Of a stretch of DNA of 40,488 bases, positions 31,728 to 40,488 are shown one piece after another. The first letter of the stretch is position 1; each line of letters opens with the position of its first letter. Both the position numbers and the translations under genes were made by a program. The notes below the pieces were generated by a model that did not search any database, was not told where the DNA came from, and was given only the letters and a program-made list of their open reading frames with translations. Source of the DNA: Dyella sp. ASV24 (GTDB taxonomy: Bacteria > Pseudomonadota > Gammaproteobacteria > Xanthomonadales > Rhodanobacteraceae); assembly GCF_016428905.1 (NCBI RefSeq), contig NZ_JAELTQ010000029.1:1-40488 (forward strand). Reading direction: 5' to 3'.

Positions 31728-34019
31728 TCAACTACGACGATCACTCTGCGCCTGGCGAATCTGCGCATCCACCGCTGCAATCGCCGTCATATTCACCACG
31801 CGACGCGGCGTCGCCGCCGGCGTGAGGATATGCGCGGGCTTGTTGATGCCCATCAAGATCGGACCGATCGCCACACCGTCCGTCATCACACGCACCATGT
31901 TGTAGGTGATGTTGGCGGCGTCGAGGTTCGGCATCACGAACAGGTTGGCGCGGCCGGACAGCGTGGTGTTGGGGAACATGCGCAAGCGCAATGCCTCATC
32001 CCATGCGGTGTCGGCCTGCATTTCGCCGTCCATGTCGAGCTTGGGGCCACGCTGCACGAGAATCTCGCGGACCTTGCGCATCTTCGCCGCGCTGGCGTTC
32101 TCGTGGCTGCCGTAGTTGGAATGCGACAACAGCGCAATCTTCGGCTCGATGCCGAACAGCTTCAGGCGATAACTCGCCTGCAGCGTCGCCTCGGCGATCT
32201 GCTCGGCGGTGGGATCGCACTGCACGTGCGTGTCGAGAAAGAACCACGCGCCCTGATCGTTGATCACGCCCGTCATGGCCGAGGTGCACGACACGCCCGG
32301 GTCCAGGCCGAACACGCTTCGCATGTAGCCGAGCTTCTTGTGGAAGCGACCGACCAGGCCGCAGATCATCGCGTCGGCTTCGCCACGCTCCACCATCAAC
32401 GAAGCAATCAGCGTAGGACGCGAGCGCATCAGGTTCTTTGCCGCCGCCGGCGAGACGCCACGGCGTTCGGTCAGCGCGTGATACTGCTGCCAGTATTCGT
32501 TGAAACGCGGATCGTCATCGATGTTGGTGATTTCGAAATCGACGCCCTTGCGCATACGCAGGCCAAGGCGCTCGATACGTGTATCGATCACGCTGGGGCG
32601 ACCAATCAGGATCGGGAAGGCGAGGCGCTCGTCGATTACCGTCTGTACCGCGCGCAGCACGGTCTCTTCCTCGCCCTCGGCGTACACCACGCGCTTGATG
32701 TCAGCACGCGCACGCTCGTACACCGGCTTCATCAGCAGACCGGTGCGATAGATGAACTGGCCGAGCTTTTCCTTGTACGCGTCCATATCCACGATGGGGC
32801 GCGTGGCCACGCCGGAATCCATCGCGGCCTGCGCCACTGCCGGCGCCAGCATCACTAGCAGGCGCGGATCGAACGGGCGCGGGATGAGGTACTCAGGGCC
32901 GAAGGTCGGGATGTCCCCGCCGTAGGCGCTGGCGAGGTCACCGGCTTCCATGCGGGCCAGTTCGGCGATGGCACGCACGCAGGCGATCTTCATCGCCTCG
33001 TTGATGCCCGTGGCGCCTACGTCAAGCGCGCCGCGGAAGATGTACGGGAAGCACAGCGCGTTGTTGACCTGGTTCGGGTAGTCCGAGCGGCCCGTGCCGA
33101 TGATGCAATCGGGACGTACCTTCTTGGCATCTTCCGGCGAAATCTCGGGATTGGGGTTGGCCAACGCAAAAATGACCGGTTTATCGGCCATGGTGGCGAC
33201 CATTTCCGGCTTCAGGATGCCGCCGGCGGACAGGCCCAGGAACACATCCGCGCCCACGACGATCTCGGCCAGCGTGCGCTTGTCGGTGTTACGCGCATAG
33301 CGCTGCTTGTCCGGATCCATCTGGTCACGGCCGGTGTACAGCACGCCTTCGCGATCGAACGCTAGGATGTTCTCCGGCTTCAAGCCCAGCGCCACCAGCA
33401 TATCCAGGCACGCAATGCCCGCGGCGCCCACGCCGGTGGTGGCGAGCTTGACGTCCTCGATCTTCTTGCCGACCACTTCCAGCGCATTGACCACAGCGGC
33501 GCCGACGATGATGGCCGTGCCATGCTGATCGTCGTGGAACACGGGGATCTTCATCCGCTCGCGCAGCTTGCGCTCAACGATGAAGCACTCCGGCGCCTTG
33601 ATGTCTTCGAGATTGATACCGCCGAACGTCGGCTCGAGCGAGGCGATGATGTCGACCAGCTTGTCCGGGTCGCGCTCGTTGATCTCGATGTCGAACACAT
33701 CGATACCAGCGAACTTCTGGAACAGCACGCCCTTGCCTTCCATCACCGGCTTGCCGGCGAGCGGACCAATGTCGCCCAGGCCCAGCACGGCGGTGCCGTT
33801 GGTAATGACGGCGACAAGGTTGCCGCGCGCAGTCATTTCACTGGCGGCGTTTGGGTCTTCGACAATGGCCTCGCAGGCATAGGCCACGCCGGGCGAGTAC
33901 GCCAGCGCCAGGTCGCGCTGCGTGACCATCGGCTTGGTCGCGGAGACCTTGATCTTTCCGGGACGTGGGAGGCGGTGATACTCGAGAGCGGCGAGGCGCA
34001 GTTCTTCGGGAAGGGCCAT
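31728..34019 (-). CDS. maeB: NADP-type malic enzyme with phosphotransacetylase-like domain
   Basis: The 763-residue enzyme converts malate to pyruvate and CO2 with reduction of NADP+. The malic domain (about 1-420) begins [15 protein letters not shown] and contains [16 protein letters not shown] and the NAD(P)-fold [13 protein letters not shown]. The C-terminal phosphotransacetylase-like domain (about 430-763) is of the regulatory type seen in E. coli MaeB, where acetyl-CoA controls activity. Length equals the family norm (about 760). The Shine-Dalgarno sequence is weak. Its product, pyruvate, is the substrate of the nearby aceE product. The NADP preference is taken from the family and not shown by the sequence. 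Confidence 0.95.
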   Translation of the reverse strand: MALPEELRLAALEYHRLPRPGKIKVSATKPMVTQRDLALAYSPGVAYACEAIVEDPNAASEMTARGNLVAVITNGTAVLGLGDIGPLAGKPVMEGKGVLFQKFAGIDVFDIEINERDPDKLVDIIASLEPTFGGINLEDIKAPECFIVERKLRERMKIPVFHDDQHGTAIIVGAAVVNALEVVGKKIEDVKLATTGVGAAGIACLDMLVALGLKPENILAFDREGVLYTGRDQMDPDKQRYARNTDKRTLAEIVVGADVFLGLSAGGILKPEMVATMADKPVIFALANPNPEISPEDAKKVRPDCIIGTGRSDYPNQVNNALCFPYIFRGALDVGATGINEAMKIACVRAIAELARMEAGDLASAYGGDIPTFGPEYLIPRPFDPRLLVMLAPAVAQAAMDSGVATRPIVDMDAYKEKLGQFIYRTGLLMKPVYERARADIKRVVYAEGEEETVLRAVQTVIDERLAFPILIGRPSVIDTRIERLGLRMRKGVDFEITNIDDDPRFNEYWQQYHALTERRGVSPAAAKNLMRSRPTLIASLMVERGEADAMICGLVGRFHKKLGYMRSVFGLDPGVSCTSAMTGVINDQGAWFFLDTHVQCDPTAEQIAEATLQASYRLKLFGIEPKIALLSHSNYGSHENASAAKMRKVREILVQRGPKLDMDGEMQADTAWDEALRLRMFPNTTLSGRANLFVMPNLDAANITYNMVRVMTDGVAIGPILMGINKPAHILTPAATPRRVVNMTAIAAVDAQIRQAQSDRRS

Positions 34020-34185
34020 GGGATAGAGGGATCAGATGTGATGGGGAATCGGGGCCGCAATAGCGGTATCGGGCAATGGTATCACCGGCGACACCCCTCT
34101 CCCGACCGTGCGGTGCAGCATGGTGACGCGGTGGTTCACACAACTGGTATGCAAGCGGAAGACACCGCGAGCAAACCATCGATCA

Positions 34186-35460
34186 TCAAAGACTGAGCGA
34201 CAACGTCTCCGCCTGCACCTTGCCCATGTGTATGCGATTGACGAACAAGGAGAAGGCCAGCTTGCCCGCCAGTCCGTGAGCATGCTGCATCCAGGGCGGC
34301 AGCCAGCGTGGCGCGGCGATCGCACCGGACTCAAAGTACGGTTGCAGGCTGATGACATCGTGCAGCGCCAGCTTGCCGGCGAAGAGATTCCGCAGCATGT
34401 CCATGCGGCGCTGCTTGAGCGCCCAGCGGAAGAAGGTGTGCACGGTGAGCAAGCCGGACAGGTAGACGTTGTCTTTCGCGAACGCTGCGCCGCCGGTGAG
34501 CGGCACGCCGCGGAACACGCGCTGCGCCGAGTGGAAGCTATCCGCCGGGTTCTGCCCGCACTCGCTGAAGAAACGGTAGACCTCAACGAAATCCGCACCA
34601 CTTAGCGCCATGTCGATCGCCAGAATGCGCAGGCTGATGCGCTTGAGCCGCGAAATGTCGATGGCGCCCGAGATCAGTTCGGCGAACACCGCCAAGCCTT
34701 CCTGCGTGGCGGTGACGCGGGGCGAGGTGCGCCCAAACGAGGCAAGCAGCGGCTGCGCGCGCCCATTGAGCGCAGTCAACGAGTGGACGAGGGCCTCGTG
34801 GGCCAGCAACTGGTGCCGGTCGTAATCGGTGAAACGCGTACCGCCGCGCAGGCGGATGCGTGTGGCGCCGGCCGCCGCCTTGGCGGTGAGTTCCGGATCC
34901 ACCTCCACGGAGATCAACGGCTCGCCGAAGAAGTCATCCAATGTTTTGCTCAAGTCCGCGCGCAGTTCGTCGGCGGAAATCGCCACGTTCACGTCATCCG
35001 CGATCAGGTCCGAACCCAATTCGTCCGACAGCTCGACAAAGTAGCGAGCGGCGTCGAGGTTGCTGCGGTCGCTGCCTGGAATCACGTCGCCTGGGCGGCC
35101 GTACAACACGATGGACGGTGCCGTCACTTGATCCGTGCCCACCGCTTCGAGCATCTCGGCGGCAATGCGCCATGACTCGGCTGTGCGGCACAGGTACTCG
35201 CCGAGCGGGTCGTCGTAGCCCGCCTCGCGCTCGATCGCGGCCAGTTCGGCGCGCTCGGTGGAGAGATCCGGTACGTGGTAGTTCACCTCCGGCAGCGTGA
35301 ACTGGCCTTTGGCATAGGCCGCGATCATGCGGTCTTCCAGCGAGGCGGGCCAGGCCACCGTGGGAAGGATGCGAATGCCTTTGACCGCCGCCAGCAGGCG
35401 CTGGTCGAGGTCGGCGTAGCGTTGCAACTCGGGGCTGAAGCGGGTGGCGTCGACGTTCAT
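34186..35460 (-). CDS. DUF1704 protein, MATCAP-like putative metallopeptidase (QEGLA motif)
   Basis: The 424-residue protein carries a zinc-type HExxxH motif (HEALVH, residues 221-226) followed by TQEGLAVFAE, with the glutamate at about 254 as a likely third ligand. This is the DUF1704 pattern shared with the eukaryotic tyrosine carboxypeptidase family MATCAP. Bacterial members are annotated as flavohemoglobin expression-modulating QEGLA motif proteins. The substrate here is unknown, and no signal peptide is seen. The C-terminal half is helical with a basic tail. Its ATG overlaps the stop of the upstream membrane protein gene by 4 bp, so the two are coupled. Confidence 0.85.
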   Translation of the reverse strand: MNVDATRFSPELQRYADLDQRLLAAVKGIRILPTVAWPASLEDRMIAAYAKGQFTLPEVNYHVPDLSTERAELAAIEREAGYDDPLGEYLCRTAESWRIAAEMLEAVGTDQVTAPSIVLYGRPGDVIPGSDRSNLDAARYFVELSDELGSDLIADDVNVAISADELRADLSKTLDDFFGEPLISVEVDPELTAKAAAGATRIRLRGGTRFTDYDRHQLLAHEALVHSLTALNGRAQPLLASFGRTSPRVTATQEGLAVFAELISGAIDISRLKRISLRILAIDMALSGADFVEVYRFFSECGQNPADSFHSAQRVFRGVPLTGGAAFAKDNVYLSGLLTVHTFFRWALKQRRMDMLRNLFAGKLALHDVISLQPYFESGAIAAPRWLPPWMQHAHGLAGKLAFSLFVNRIHMGKVQAETLSLSL

Positions 35461-35939
35461 GCCTTCCTCCGGCGTGCTGCGTCCACGGACTCGATCAACT
35501 GCGTGGCAATGGGATTGGGCTTGAACATGGCAAAAAAGCTCTGGCGACTGACTGGCACGAAGGCAATCGTCTTACCCAGATGGGAAGACTCTGTGCGAAG
35601 GGTCAAGGAAATACGGGGCGGATTGATGAACATCGTGACGCTTACGTTCATCACGTTGTCGAGCGCGACGCTTACTTGATCGCCGCGATTCCTGACCAGG
35701 AGGTGGTCGCCAGTCAGCCACACCTCATCAACCAGATCAAAGATGATGAGCTTGAAGATCACGAATCCGATGATCGCCATGAAAACCGGGGGCATCAGCG
35801 CCATCCAGGGCTCGACCCGCTTCCCCGCACCATGGGGCGCTATCCACATCCCGGTTACGCTGATGGCAACCATGCCGAACCAGAACAAGGGAAACAGCCG
35901 CTTGTAAAAAAAAGTCCAACGCGACGACAGCCGCTGCAT
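35457..35939 (-). CDS. Two-helix membrane protein with PH-like domain
   Basis: The 160-residue protein has two hydrophobic segments (about 17-35 and 45-68) and a C-terminal beta-rich part (VWLTGDHLLVRNRGDQVSVALDNVMNVSV, then PPRISLTLRTES and GKTIAFVP). This resembles the bacterial PH-domain membrane proteins, though no specific family is recognised. GGGAG lies 6 bases before the ATG at 35939. An earlier in-frame ATG at 35957 is possible but less well placed. It is coupled to the DUF1704 gene by an ATGA overlap, which suggests a shared process at the membrane. Confidence 0.75.
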   Translation of the reverse strand: MQRLSSRWTFFYKRLFPLFWFGMVAISVTGMWIAPHGAGKRVEPWMALMPPVFMAIIGFVIFKLIIFDLVDEVWLTGDHLLVRNRGDQVSVALDNVMNVSVTMFINPPRISLTLRTESSHLGKTIAFVPVSRQSFFAMFKPNPIATQLIESVDAARRRKA

Positions 35940-36012
35940 GCCCGCTCCCCAAACCACGATGCCCCGATACTAGTGCCTTCCGGCCCCAAGGCAGCAAAAC
36001 CGCGGCGTTCAA

Positions 36013-37074
36013 CTATTCCCGGTCGCGGGTATGACGATTGCCATGCGGCTTGGTCGCCGGCCGTCCGCCGCGCTGGCGGCGCAGCTTGGCTTCCAGCGTT
36101 GTCGCCTGTTCTTCGCGCTCGTCCCGCAGCTTCAGATAGTTGCGCCAGCGCTCGGCGGACAGATCGCCACTATCCAGCGCCGCCTGCACGGCGCAGCCCG
36201 GCTCGCTGCCATGGCCGCAATCGGCAAAGCGGCATTGCTCCGCCAGCGCGTCGATATCGGCGAACAGATCCAGGTTTTCCTCGCCGGTGAGCTTGAGCTC
36301 ACGCATGCCAGGGGTGTCGATCAGGCAGCCGCCACTGGGCAACTGCAACAGTGCCCGGTAGGTCGTGGTGTGGCGTCCGCGGCTGTCGTGTCCACGGACG
36401 GCGCTGGTGGCCATCCTCTCGGTGCCCAGCAGCGTATTGGTAAGCGTGGATTTACCCGCGCCGGACGAACCCACCAGTACGGCGCTGTCACCGGGCTGCA
36501 GATAGGGCAACAGCAGGTCGATACTGGCCGGGTCCTTGCCATTGATGGCATGGATGGGCGTGCCCTGCGGCAGCCGCGCACGCAGCGCCGCCAGCAGTTC
36601 GGCCGCGTCGTCACGGGTATCGAGTTTGCTCAACAGCACCACGGGCTGGGCCCCGGAGCCCTCGGTCAGCGAGAGATAGCGCTCAATGCGTGCGGGGTTG
36701 AAGTCGCCATCCAGGCCGGTCAGCACCAGCACGTAGTCGATGTTGGTGGCGATGATCTGGCGCTCGTAGCGCTCGCCGGCCGCCGCCCGGGAAAGCACCG
36801 TCCGCCGCGGTTGCACCTGCACGATGTGCGGCGGCTTGCCAGACTCGATTTCCACGAAGTCGCCCACCGCTGGCCGTTCGGCTGGATCCAGGCTGCGCTT
36901 GAGGAAATGACCGGCCGGCTGCGCGCCGAACAGGTGTTCGCCATCGTGCAGTTCATAGCCCGCACGGTGTTGAGCGACCACACGGGCCAACTGCCTACCC
37001 TCGGAGGGTAGGGTCTCGCCACGCCAGCCGATGCGGCGCAGTCGTTCGATGATTTCGGGGGCCATCATGGGCAC
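36013..37074 (-). CDS. rsgA: Small-subunit ribosome-dependent GTPase A
   Basis: The 353-residue GTPase helps the late maturation of the 30S subunit. It has an N-terminal OB-like domain (to about 100) and then the circularly permuted GTPase order typical of this family: LSKLD (148-152) before the P-loop GSSGAGKST (202-210) and DTPG (253-256). A C-terminal zinc-binding motif has C281, C286, H288 and C294. The GTG at 37074 is chosen because AAGG lies 8 bases upstream; ATG codons at 37068 and 37065 are alternatives that shorten it by two or three residues. Confidence 0.95.
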   Translation of the reverse strand: MPMMAPEIIERLRRIGWRGETLPSEGRQLARVVAQHRAGYELHDGEHLFGAQPAGHFLKRSLDPAERPAVGDFVEIESGKPPHIVQVQPRRTVLSRAAAGERYERQIIATNIDYVLVLTGLDGDFNPARIERYLSLTEGSGAQPVVLLSKLDTRDDAAELLAALRARLPQGTPIHAINGKDPASIDLLLPYLQPGDSAVLVGSSGAGKSTLTNTLLGTERMATSAVRGHDSRGRHTTTYRALLQLPSGGCLIDTPGMRELKLTGEENLDLFADIDALAEQCRFADCGHGSEPGCAVQAALDSGDLSAERWRNYLKLRDEREEQATTLEAKLRRQRGGRPATKPHGNRHTRDRE

Positions 37075-37262
37075 TCATTATGCCTTGGGATGCCCTGTTT
37101 CATTCCACAAGGATGACGCAGGACACGCCCAAGGGCGCCCCGCCTCAAAAAAGCCCCAGAAACGGCGTTTTTTGACTCCCACCCCACGCAAAGACGCTGT
37201 TAGCATCCGGTTGACGGCTGCTTTCTTGCGCCGCAACAACATCAAGACGAAGGACGCTTGCG
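37075..37262. promoter_or_regulatory. Divergent promoter region rsgA / aminotransferase
   Basis: This 188-bp gap lies between the divergent starts. It contains A- and T-runs around GCC...GGC near 37146-37170 that could form a short hairpin in the leader of the plus-strand gene. No clean sigma-70 promoter pair was found. Confidence 0.35.
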
Positions 37263-38507
37263 TTGGCCTCGATCAAACCCAGTGCGCACCTGGCGGACGT
37301 GCGCTATGAAATCCGCGGCGCCCTCACCCGGCGATCCCGTGAGCTGGAGGCCGCTGGCCTGCCGATCATCAAGCTCAATATCGGCAACCCCGGCCGCTAC
37401 GGTTTCGAAACCCCCGCCCATCTGCGCGAGGCCATCGCCCGCCATCTGCACGACAGCGAGGCCTACGGCCACGAGCAAGGTCTGGAAGAGGCCCGCGAAG
37501 CCATCGCCGCGCAGCAGCGTGGCCGCGGCGCGCATGGCGTGGAAGTGGAGCGCATCTTCGTAGGCAACGGCGTCAGTGAGCTGATTGACCTGAGCCTGCG
37601 CGCCCTGCTGCAACCGGGTGACGAGGTGCTGCTGCCCAGCCCCGATTACCCGTTGTGGAGTGCCGCGACCATCCTCAATGACGGCAAGCCGCGCTATTAC
37701 CGCTGTCTGGCGGAAAACGGCCACCTGCCCGATCCGGACGAAATCGAATCACTGATCACCCCGCGCACCCGCGCTCTGGTGCTGATCAACCCGAACAATC
37801 CGACCGGCGCGGTGTATCCGCGTGAGCTGCTGGAACGCATTGTCGACATCGCCGCACGCCATCGCCTGCTGCTGCTCAGCGATGAGATTTACGACGAGAT
37901 TCTGTACGACGGCACCGCGTTTCAACCGCTGGCGGCTGTCGCCGGCGATGTGCCTTGCGTGAGCTTCGGCGGCCTGAGCAAGGTGCATCGCGCTTGCGGT
38001 TACCGCGTGGGCTGGATGAGCCTGTCGGGTGATCCTTCGCGCACCACCGACTATCGCGACGCCCTGCAATTGCTGGCCGCGTTGCGCCTGTGCGCCAACG
38101 TCACGGCCCAGTGGGCCGTGCGCCCCGCGCTGGAATCCGCACCGACCATCAACACGCTCACCGCGCCGGGTGGCCGCCTGCACGAGGCGCGCCGCGCCGT
38201 GCTGGACGGCGTGGCCGCCAGCCAGTTCCTTGACCTGGTATCGCCTGCCGGTGCGCTGTATGCCTTCCCTCGCGTGCGCGCCGATCGCATCGCCGATTTC
38301 GACGACAACGCCTTTGCGCTGCGCCTGCTGGAAGAGGAATCGGTGCTGGTCGTGCCCGGCAGCAGCTTCAACGTGCCGCACAGCCGCCACCTGCGCCTGA
38401 CCCTGTTACCGCCGCCCGAGCAGCTGCGCGAGGTGTTTGAACGCATCGAGCGCGTGCTTTCCGGCATGGCCCGGACGCAGAAGCCGCGCGCGGCAGCGGT
38501 TGCCTGA
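37263..38507 (+). CDS. Class I aminotransferase, AlaA-like
   Basis: The 414-residue PLP enzyme has the fold-type I landmarks: GNPGRYGFETP at 41-51, NPNNPTGAVYP at 176-186, the PLP-ring aspartate D207 (SDEIYDEILYDG) and the Schiff-base lysine K240 (SFGGLSKVHRACGYRVGW). The sequence pattern is closest to the AlaA/YfbQ alanine-synthesising transaminases (pyruvate + glutamate to alanine + 2-oxoglutarate). The specificity is inferred. The start is a TTG at 37263, supported by AAGGA 8 bases upstream. The next gene follows only 3 bp after its stop. Confidence 0.88.
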   Translation: MASIKPSAHLADVRYEIRGALTRRSRELEAAGLPIIKLNIGNPGRYGFETPAHLREAIARHLHDSEAYGHEQGLEEAREAIAAQQRGRGAHGVEVERIFVGNGVSELIDLSLRALLQPGDEVLLPSPDYPLWSAATILNDGKPRYYRCLAENGHLPDPDEIESLITPRTRALVLINPNNPTGAVYPRELLERIVDIAARHRLLLLSDEIYDEILYDGTAFQPLAAVAGDVPCVSFGGLSKVHRACGYRVGWMSLSGDPSRTTDYRDALQLLAALRLCANVTAQWAVRPALESAPTINTLTAPGGRLHEARRAVLDGVAASQFLDLVSPAGALYAFPRVRADRIADFDDNAFALRLLEEESVLVVPGSSFNVPHSRHLRLTLLPPPEQLREVFERIERVLSGMARTQKPRAAAVA

Positions 38508-38510
38508 CGC

Positions 38511-39110
38511 GTGTTGCGCTATCTCGCGCTAGGCGATTCGTATTCCATCGGCGAAGGGGTGCCCGAAGCCGGTCGCTGGCCCATGCAGTTGGCGGTGCGC
38601 CTGCGCCGCGAAAACGTGGCGCTGGATGACCCGACCATCGTCGCCACCACCGGCTGGACCACGGACGAGCTGTCCGCCGCCATGGATGCCACTCCGTTTA
38701 CGCCCCCCTACGACCTGGTCAGCCTGCTGATTGGTGTGAACAACCAGTACCGCGGGCGTAGCGCCGATGACTACCGCGACGAGTTCCGCCGCATGCTCGA
38801 CCGCGCCATCGGCCTGGCCGGCCAGCGCGCCGGGCGCGTGCTGGTGCTGTCTATTCCCGATTGGGGCGTTACACCGTTTGCACACGGCAGCGGCCGCGAC
38901 GTACTGCGCATCGCCGACGAACTGGACGTCTATAACGCCATCGCCCGCGAAGAAGCCGATCGCCTCGGCGCATCGTTCGTCGACATCACCGGCATTTCCC
39001 GCCAGCACCCCGCCCTGTTGGCGGACGATGGCCTGCACCCGTCCTCGGCGCAGTACGCGCTGTGGACGGAGGCGGCCGTGCCGACCGCCCTGGCGATGCT
39101 CACCGGCTGA
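38511..39110 (+). CDS. SGNH/GDSL hydrolase
   Basis: The 199-residue esterase or lipase-like enzyme has GDSYS at 8-12 (nucleophile S10), a GVNNQYRG block III near 75 and DGLHPSS with D173 and H176, which complete the catalytic triad of the SGNH family. No signal peptide is seen, so it is probably cytoplasmic. The substrate is unknown. The start is GTG at 38511, 3 bp after the aminotransferase stop, so the two genes form one transcript and translation is probably coupled. An internal TTG at 38514 is an alternative. Confidence 0.9.
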   Translation: MLRYLALGDSYSIGEGVPEAGRWPMQLAVRLRRENVALDDPTIVATTGWTTDELSAAMDATPFTPPYDLVSLLIGVNNQYRGRSADDYRDEFRRMLDRAIGLAGQRAGRVLVLSIPDWGVTPFAHGSGRDVLRIADELDVYNAIAREEADRLGASFVDITGISRQHPALLADDGLHPSSAQYALWTEAAVPTALAMLTG

Positions 39111-39233
39111 CAGATCGTTTCTGCGAGAAAAGTGGCGGGGCTTGCGCGGAAACCACACTGCAACCTTCCCGCCATCCCACGGTGACGTAACCACGGCATT
39201 CTGGCATCCCGGTAACCACCGGGAGAGACTGCC

Positions 39234-40091
39234 ATGGCGACCTTCCACTGCCGCAGCGCCTTCATATCAGACGTGCATCTGGGCACACCTGACTGCAAGG
39301 CCCGCTACCTGCTCGACTTCCTGCGCAAACTGCGTTGCGAAAAGCTGTACCTCGTCGGCGACATCATCGACATGGAAGCACTGGCTCGCCGCACGTGGTG
39401 GCATGCCGACCACGGTGCCGTCATCGCCGAAGTGCTGGACCTTGCCCGTCGAGGCGTCGAGGTCATCTACATCCCCGGCAACCATGACGCACCCGTGCGT
39501 GGGTTGGCCGGCCAGAGTTTCGGTGGCGTAAAGATCGAACTGGACGCGGTGCACGAAGGCGCCGACGGCCGCCGCTACCACGTCAGTCACGGTGACGAAT
39601 TCGATCCGGAGCAGGTTGGGCGCACATGGATGGTGCACCTGGGGGAGGTAATGCATCGCTTCATCTGTTGGACCAATCGACGGGTCCACGCAATGCGCAG
39701 CCGCCTGGAATTACCCTATCTGCCGCTGTCGATCATCGTGAAGTCGCACATCGGCAAGGCCCTGGCTTATATCCGCGCCTACGAAGAACGCGTGGCGAAC
39801 GATGCCCGCGAGCGTGGTTTCGACGGCCATATCTGCGGCCACATCCACTTCGGCCACGTGCGCGATATGAATGGTGTGCTGTATCTCAACGACGGCGATT
39901 GGGTGGAGCATTGCACGGTGCTGGTGGAAGACCACACTGGCGCGATGGAGTTGATCCATTGGAGCGAGCAGTACGCGCCGCTGGGGCGCGCCAGTCGCGA
40001 ACTGGTGTTGCCTTCGCCTGCTGCTGCGTTGGCGCTGGCGCCACTCACGCGGGCGAAGTTGGATTTGACGGAGTTGAGGCCGGCGGCGTAG
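39234..40091 (+). CDS. UDP-2,3-diacylglucosamine diphosphatase-like metallophosphoesterase (LpxH-like)
   Basis: The 285-residue calcineurin-like enzyme carries every metal motif of the family: SDVH (12-15), GDIID (42-46), GNHD (82-85), HGDEFD (119-124) and GHIH (202-205). The order and the HGDEFD element match the COG2908 (LpxH) group, which removes UMP from a lipid A precursor. It is longer than classic LpxH (about 240), and the chromosome may have another LpxH. It therefore could act on a related substrate. GGGAG lies before the ATG. It is 123 bp from the SGNH gene, and the third repeat copy follows. Confidence 0.88.
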   Translation: MATFHCRSAFISDVHLGTPDCKARYLLDFLRKLRCEKLYLVGDIIDMEALARRTWWHADHGAVIAEVLDLARRGVEVIYIPGNHDAPVRGLAGQSFGGVKIELDAVHEGADGRRYHVSHGDEFDPEQVGRTWMVHLGEVMHRFICWTNRRVHAMRSRLELPYLPLSIIVKSHIGKALAYIRAYEERVANDARERGFDGHICGHIHFGHVRDMNGVLYLNDGDWVEHCTVLVEDHTGAMELIHWSEQYAPLGRASRELVLPSPAAALALAPLTRAKLDLTELRPAA

Positions 40092-40488
40092 CGGTTTGTA
40101 GGGTGGTTTTTGGTTTCGCAACCTGTGCGTGTACCGCAATGGCGGTAAGGGCCAGGAGCAATTTGCAACGGTGAAGTTAGTCGTCTCGCGTTGTTGGTGG
40201 TTGGTGGTTGGTGGTTGCATCGTGCGCTACCGCGATCGGGCCGCTTACGCAGCGGGCGTTTCGATCGTCTGCCGACGCTCGAGTCACTTTTCTTTTGCTC
40301 GCCCAAAAGAAAAGTAACCCAAAGAAAATGGCCGCAAGGCCAACGCCCGCAGCATTTCGATGGGATAAGCCCGATCGGCTGAGGAATCGTGTTGCTTGGT
40401 CACCTTCGCCTCTACACAGCGGGTACGCCGTAGCGCTTCGCAACGCGCCGGTGCGGAGAGGACTTAAAGCAGCTTTCGCTACGCTTCC
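40092..40488. other. Intergenic sequence up to the window end
   Basis: No gene is supported here. The first 130 bp are unique sequence ending in a short tandem heptamer (near 40194-40218), and the rest is repeat copy C, which runs out of the window. Confidence 0.75.
40222..40488 (+). repeat. Large structured element, copy C (cut by window end)
   Basis: The sequence matches copies A and B from the arm block (GGCCGCTTACGCAGCGGG) through the A/T-rich hairpin (40286-40315, stem ACTTTTCTTTT / AAAAGAAAAGT) and the AACGCCCGCAGCAT block into the first 38-bp unit, where the window ends. Unlike A and B it lacks the outer hairpin and the GTGCTCGCC arm piece on the left; the LpxH-like gene ends 130 bp before. 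Confidence 0.88.

Overview
The window is a high-GC bacterial chromosome segment. Its gene families and layout point to Gammaproteobacteria, order Xanthomonadales, most likely a Rhodanobacteraceae member (Dyella, Luteibacter or Rhodanobacter type). The grounds are a DUF3247 protein, a dihydrolipoyl dehydrogenase carrying its own lipoyl domain, a homodimeric-type AceE encoded away from aceF-lpd, and many small DUF proteins typical of that order. The genus is an inference. No phage, plasmid, transposase, tRNA, rRNA or CRISPR gene was recognised.

Layout. 1-692 is a gene-free, comparatively AT-rich leader with a strong terminator, followed by a secreted protein of unknown function (693-1724). 1787-5362 (minus) holds aceF and lpd, the E2 and E3 of pyruvate dehydrogenase; E1 (aceE) is about 22 kb away at 27580-30273 on the same strand. 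5578-6733 (minus) holds an MscS-type channel and a 58-residue small ORF. 6947-9648 (plus) is a coupled pair of an FAD dehydrogenase and a ketopantoate-reductase-like enzyme. 9627-15262 (minus) is a run of envelope and stress genes: LtrA, two DUF2845 proteins, DUF924, a PA2169/DUF2383 four-helix bundle protein, a YggN-like DUF2884 protein, a membrane protein, an exported Bcp-type peroxiredoxin and a small secreted protein. A universal stress protein and a ferritin-like di-iron protein follow on plus (15622-17011).

18215-20431 (minus) carries two lipoproteins and a membrane-anchored LytTR regulator, divergent from an acyltransferase (20586-21809). Then come DUF3247, an MFS exporter, a membrane protein, a UbiH/UbiM-type hydroxylase, a YqjD/ElaB-like protein, a carboxymuconolactone-decarboxylase-family protein, a LysR regulator, aceE, the malic enzyme MaeB, a DUF1704 (MATCAP-like) putative metallopeptidase with a membrane partner, RsgA, an AlaA-like aminotransferase, an SGNH hydrolase and an LpxH-like phosphoesterase. 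AceEF-Lpd and MaeB together place much of the pyruvate/malate/acetyl-CoA node in one neighbourhood.

The most unusual content is not protein coding. A roughly 1.07-kb element occurs at 17071-18137 and 30531-31607, and a third copy (from about 40222) is cut by the window end. Each complete copy has long, imperfect inverted arms, each arm itself made of hairpins, around a core with three 38-bp tandem units plus a partial fourth. Between copies, and between the two arms of one copy, several hairpins change sequence on both sides of the stem so that pairing is kept. This suggests a structured, multicopy intergenic DNA or RNA element. I do not know a named family for it.
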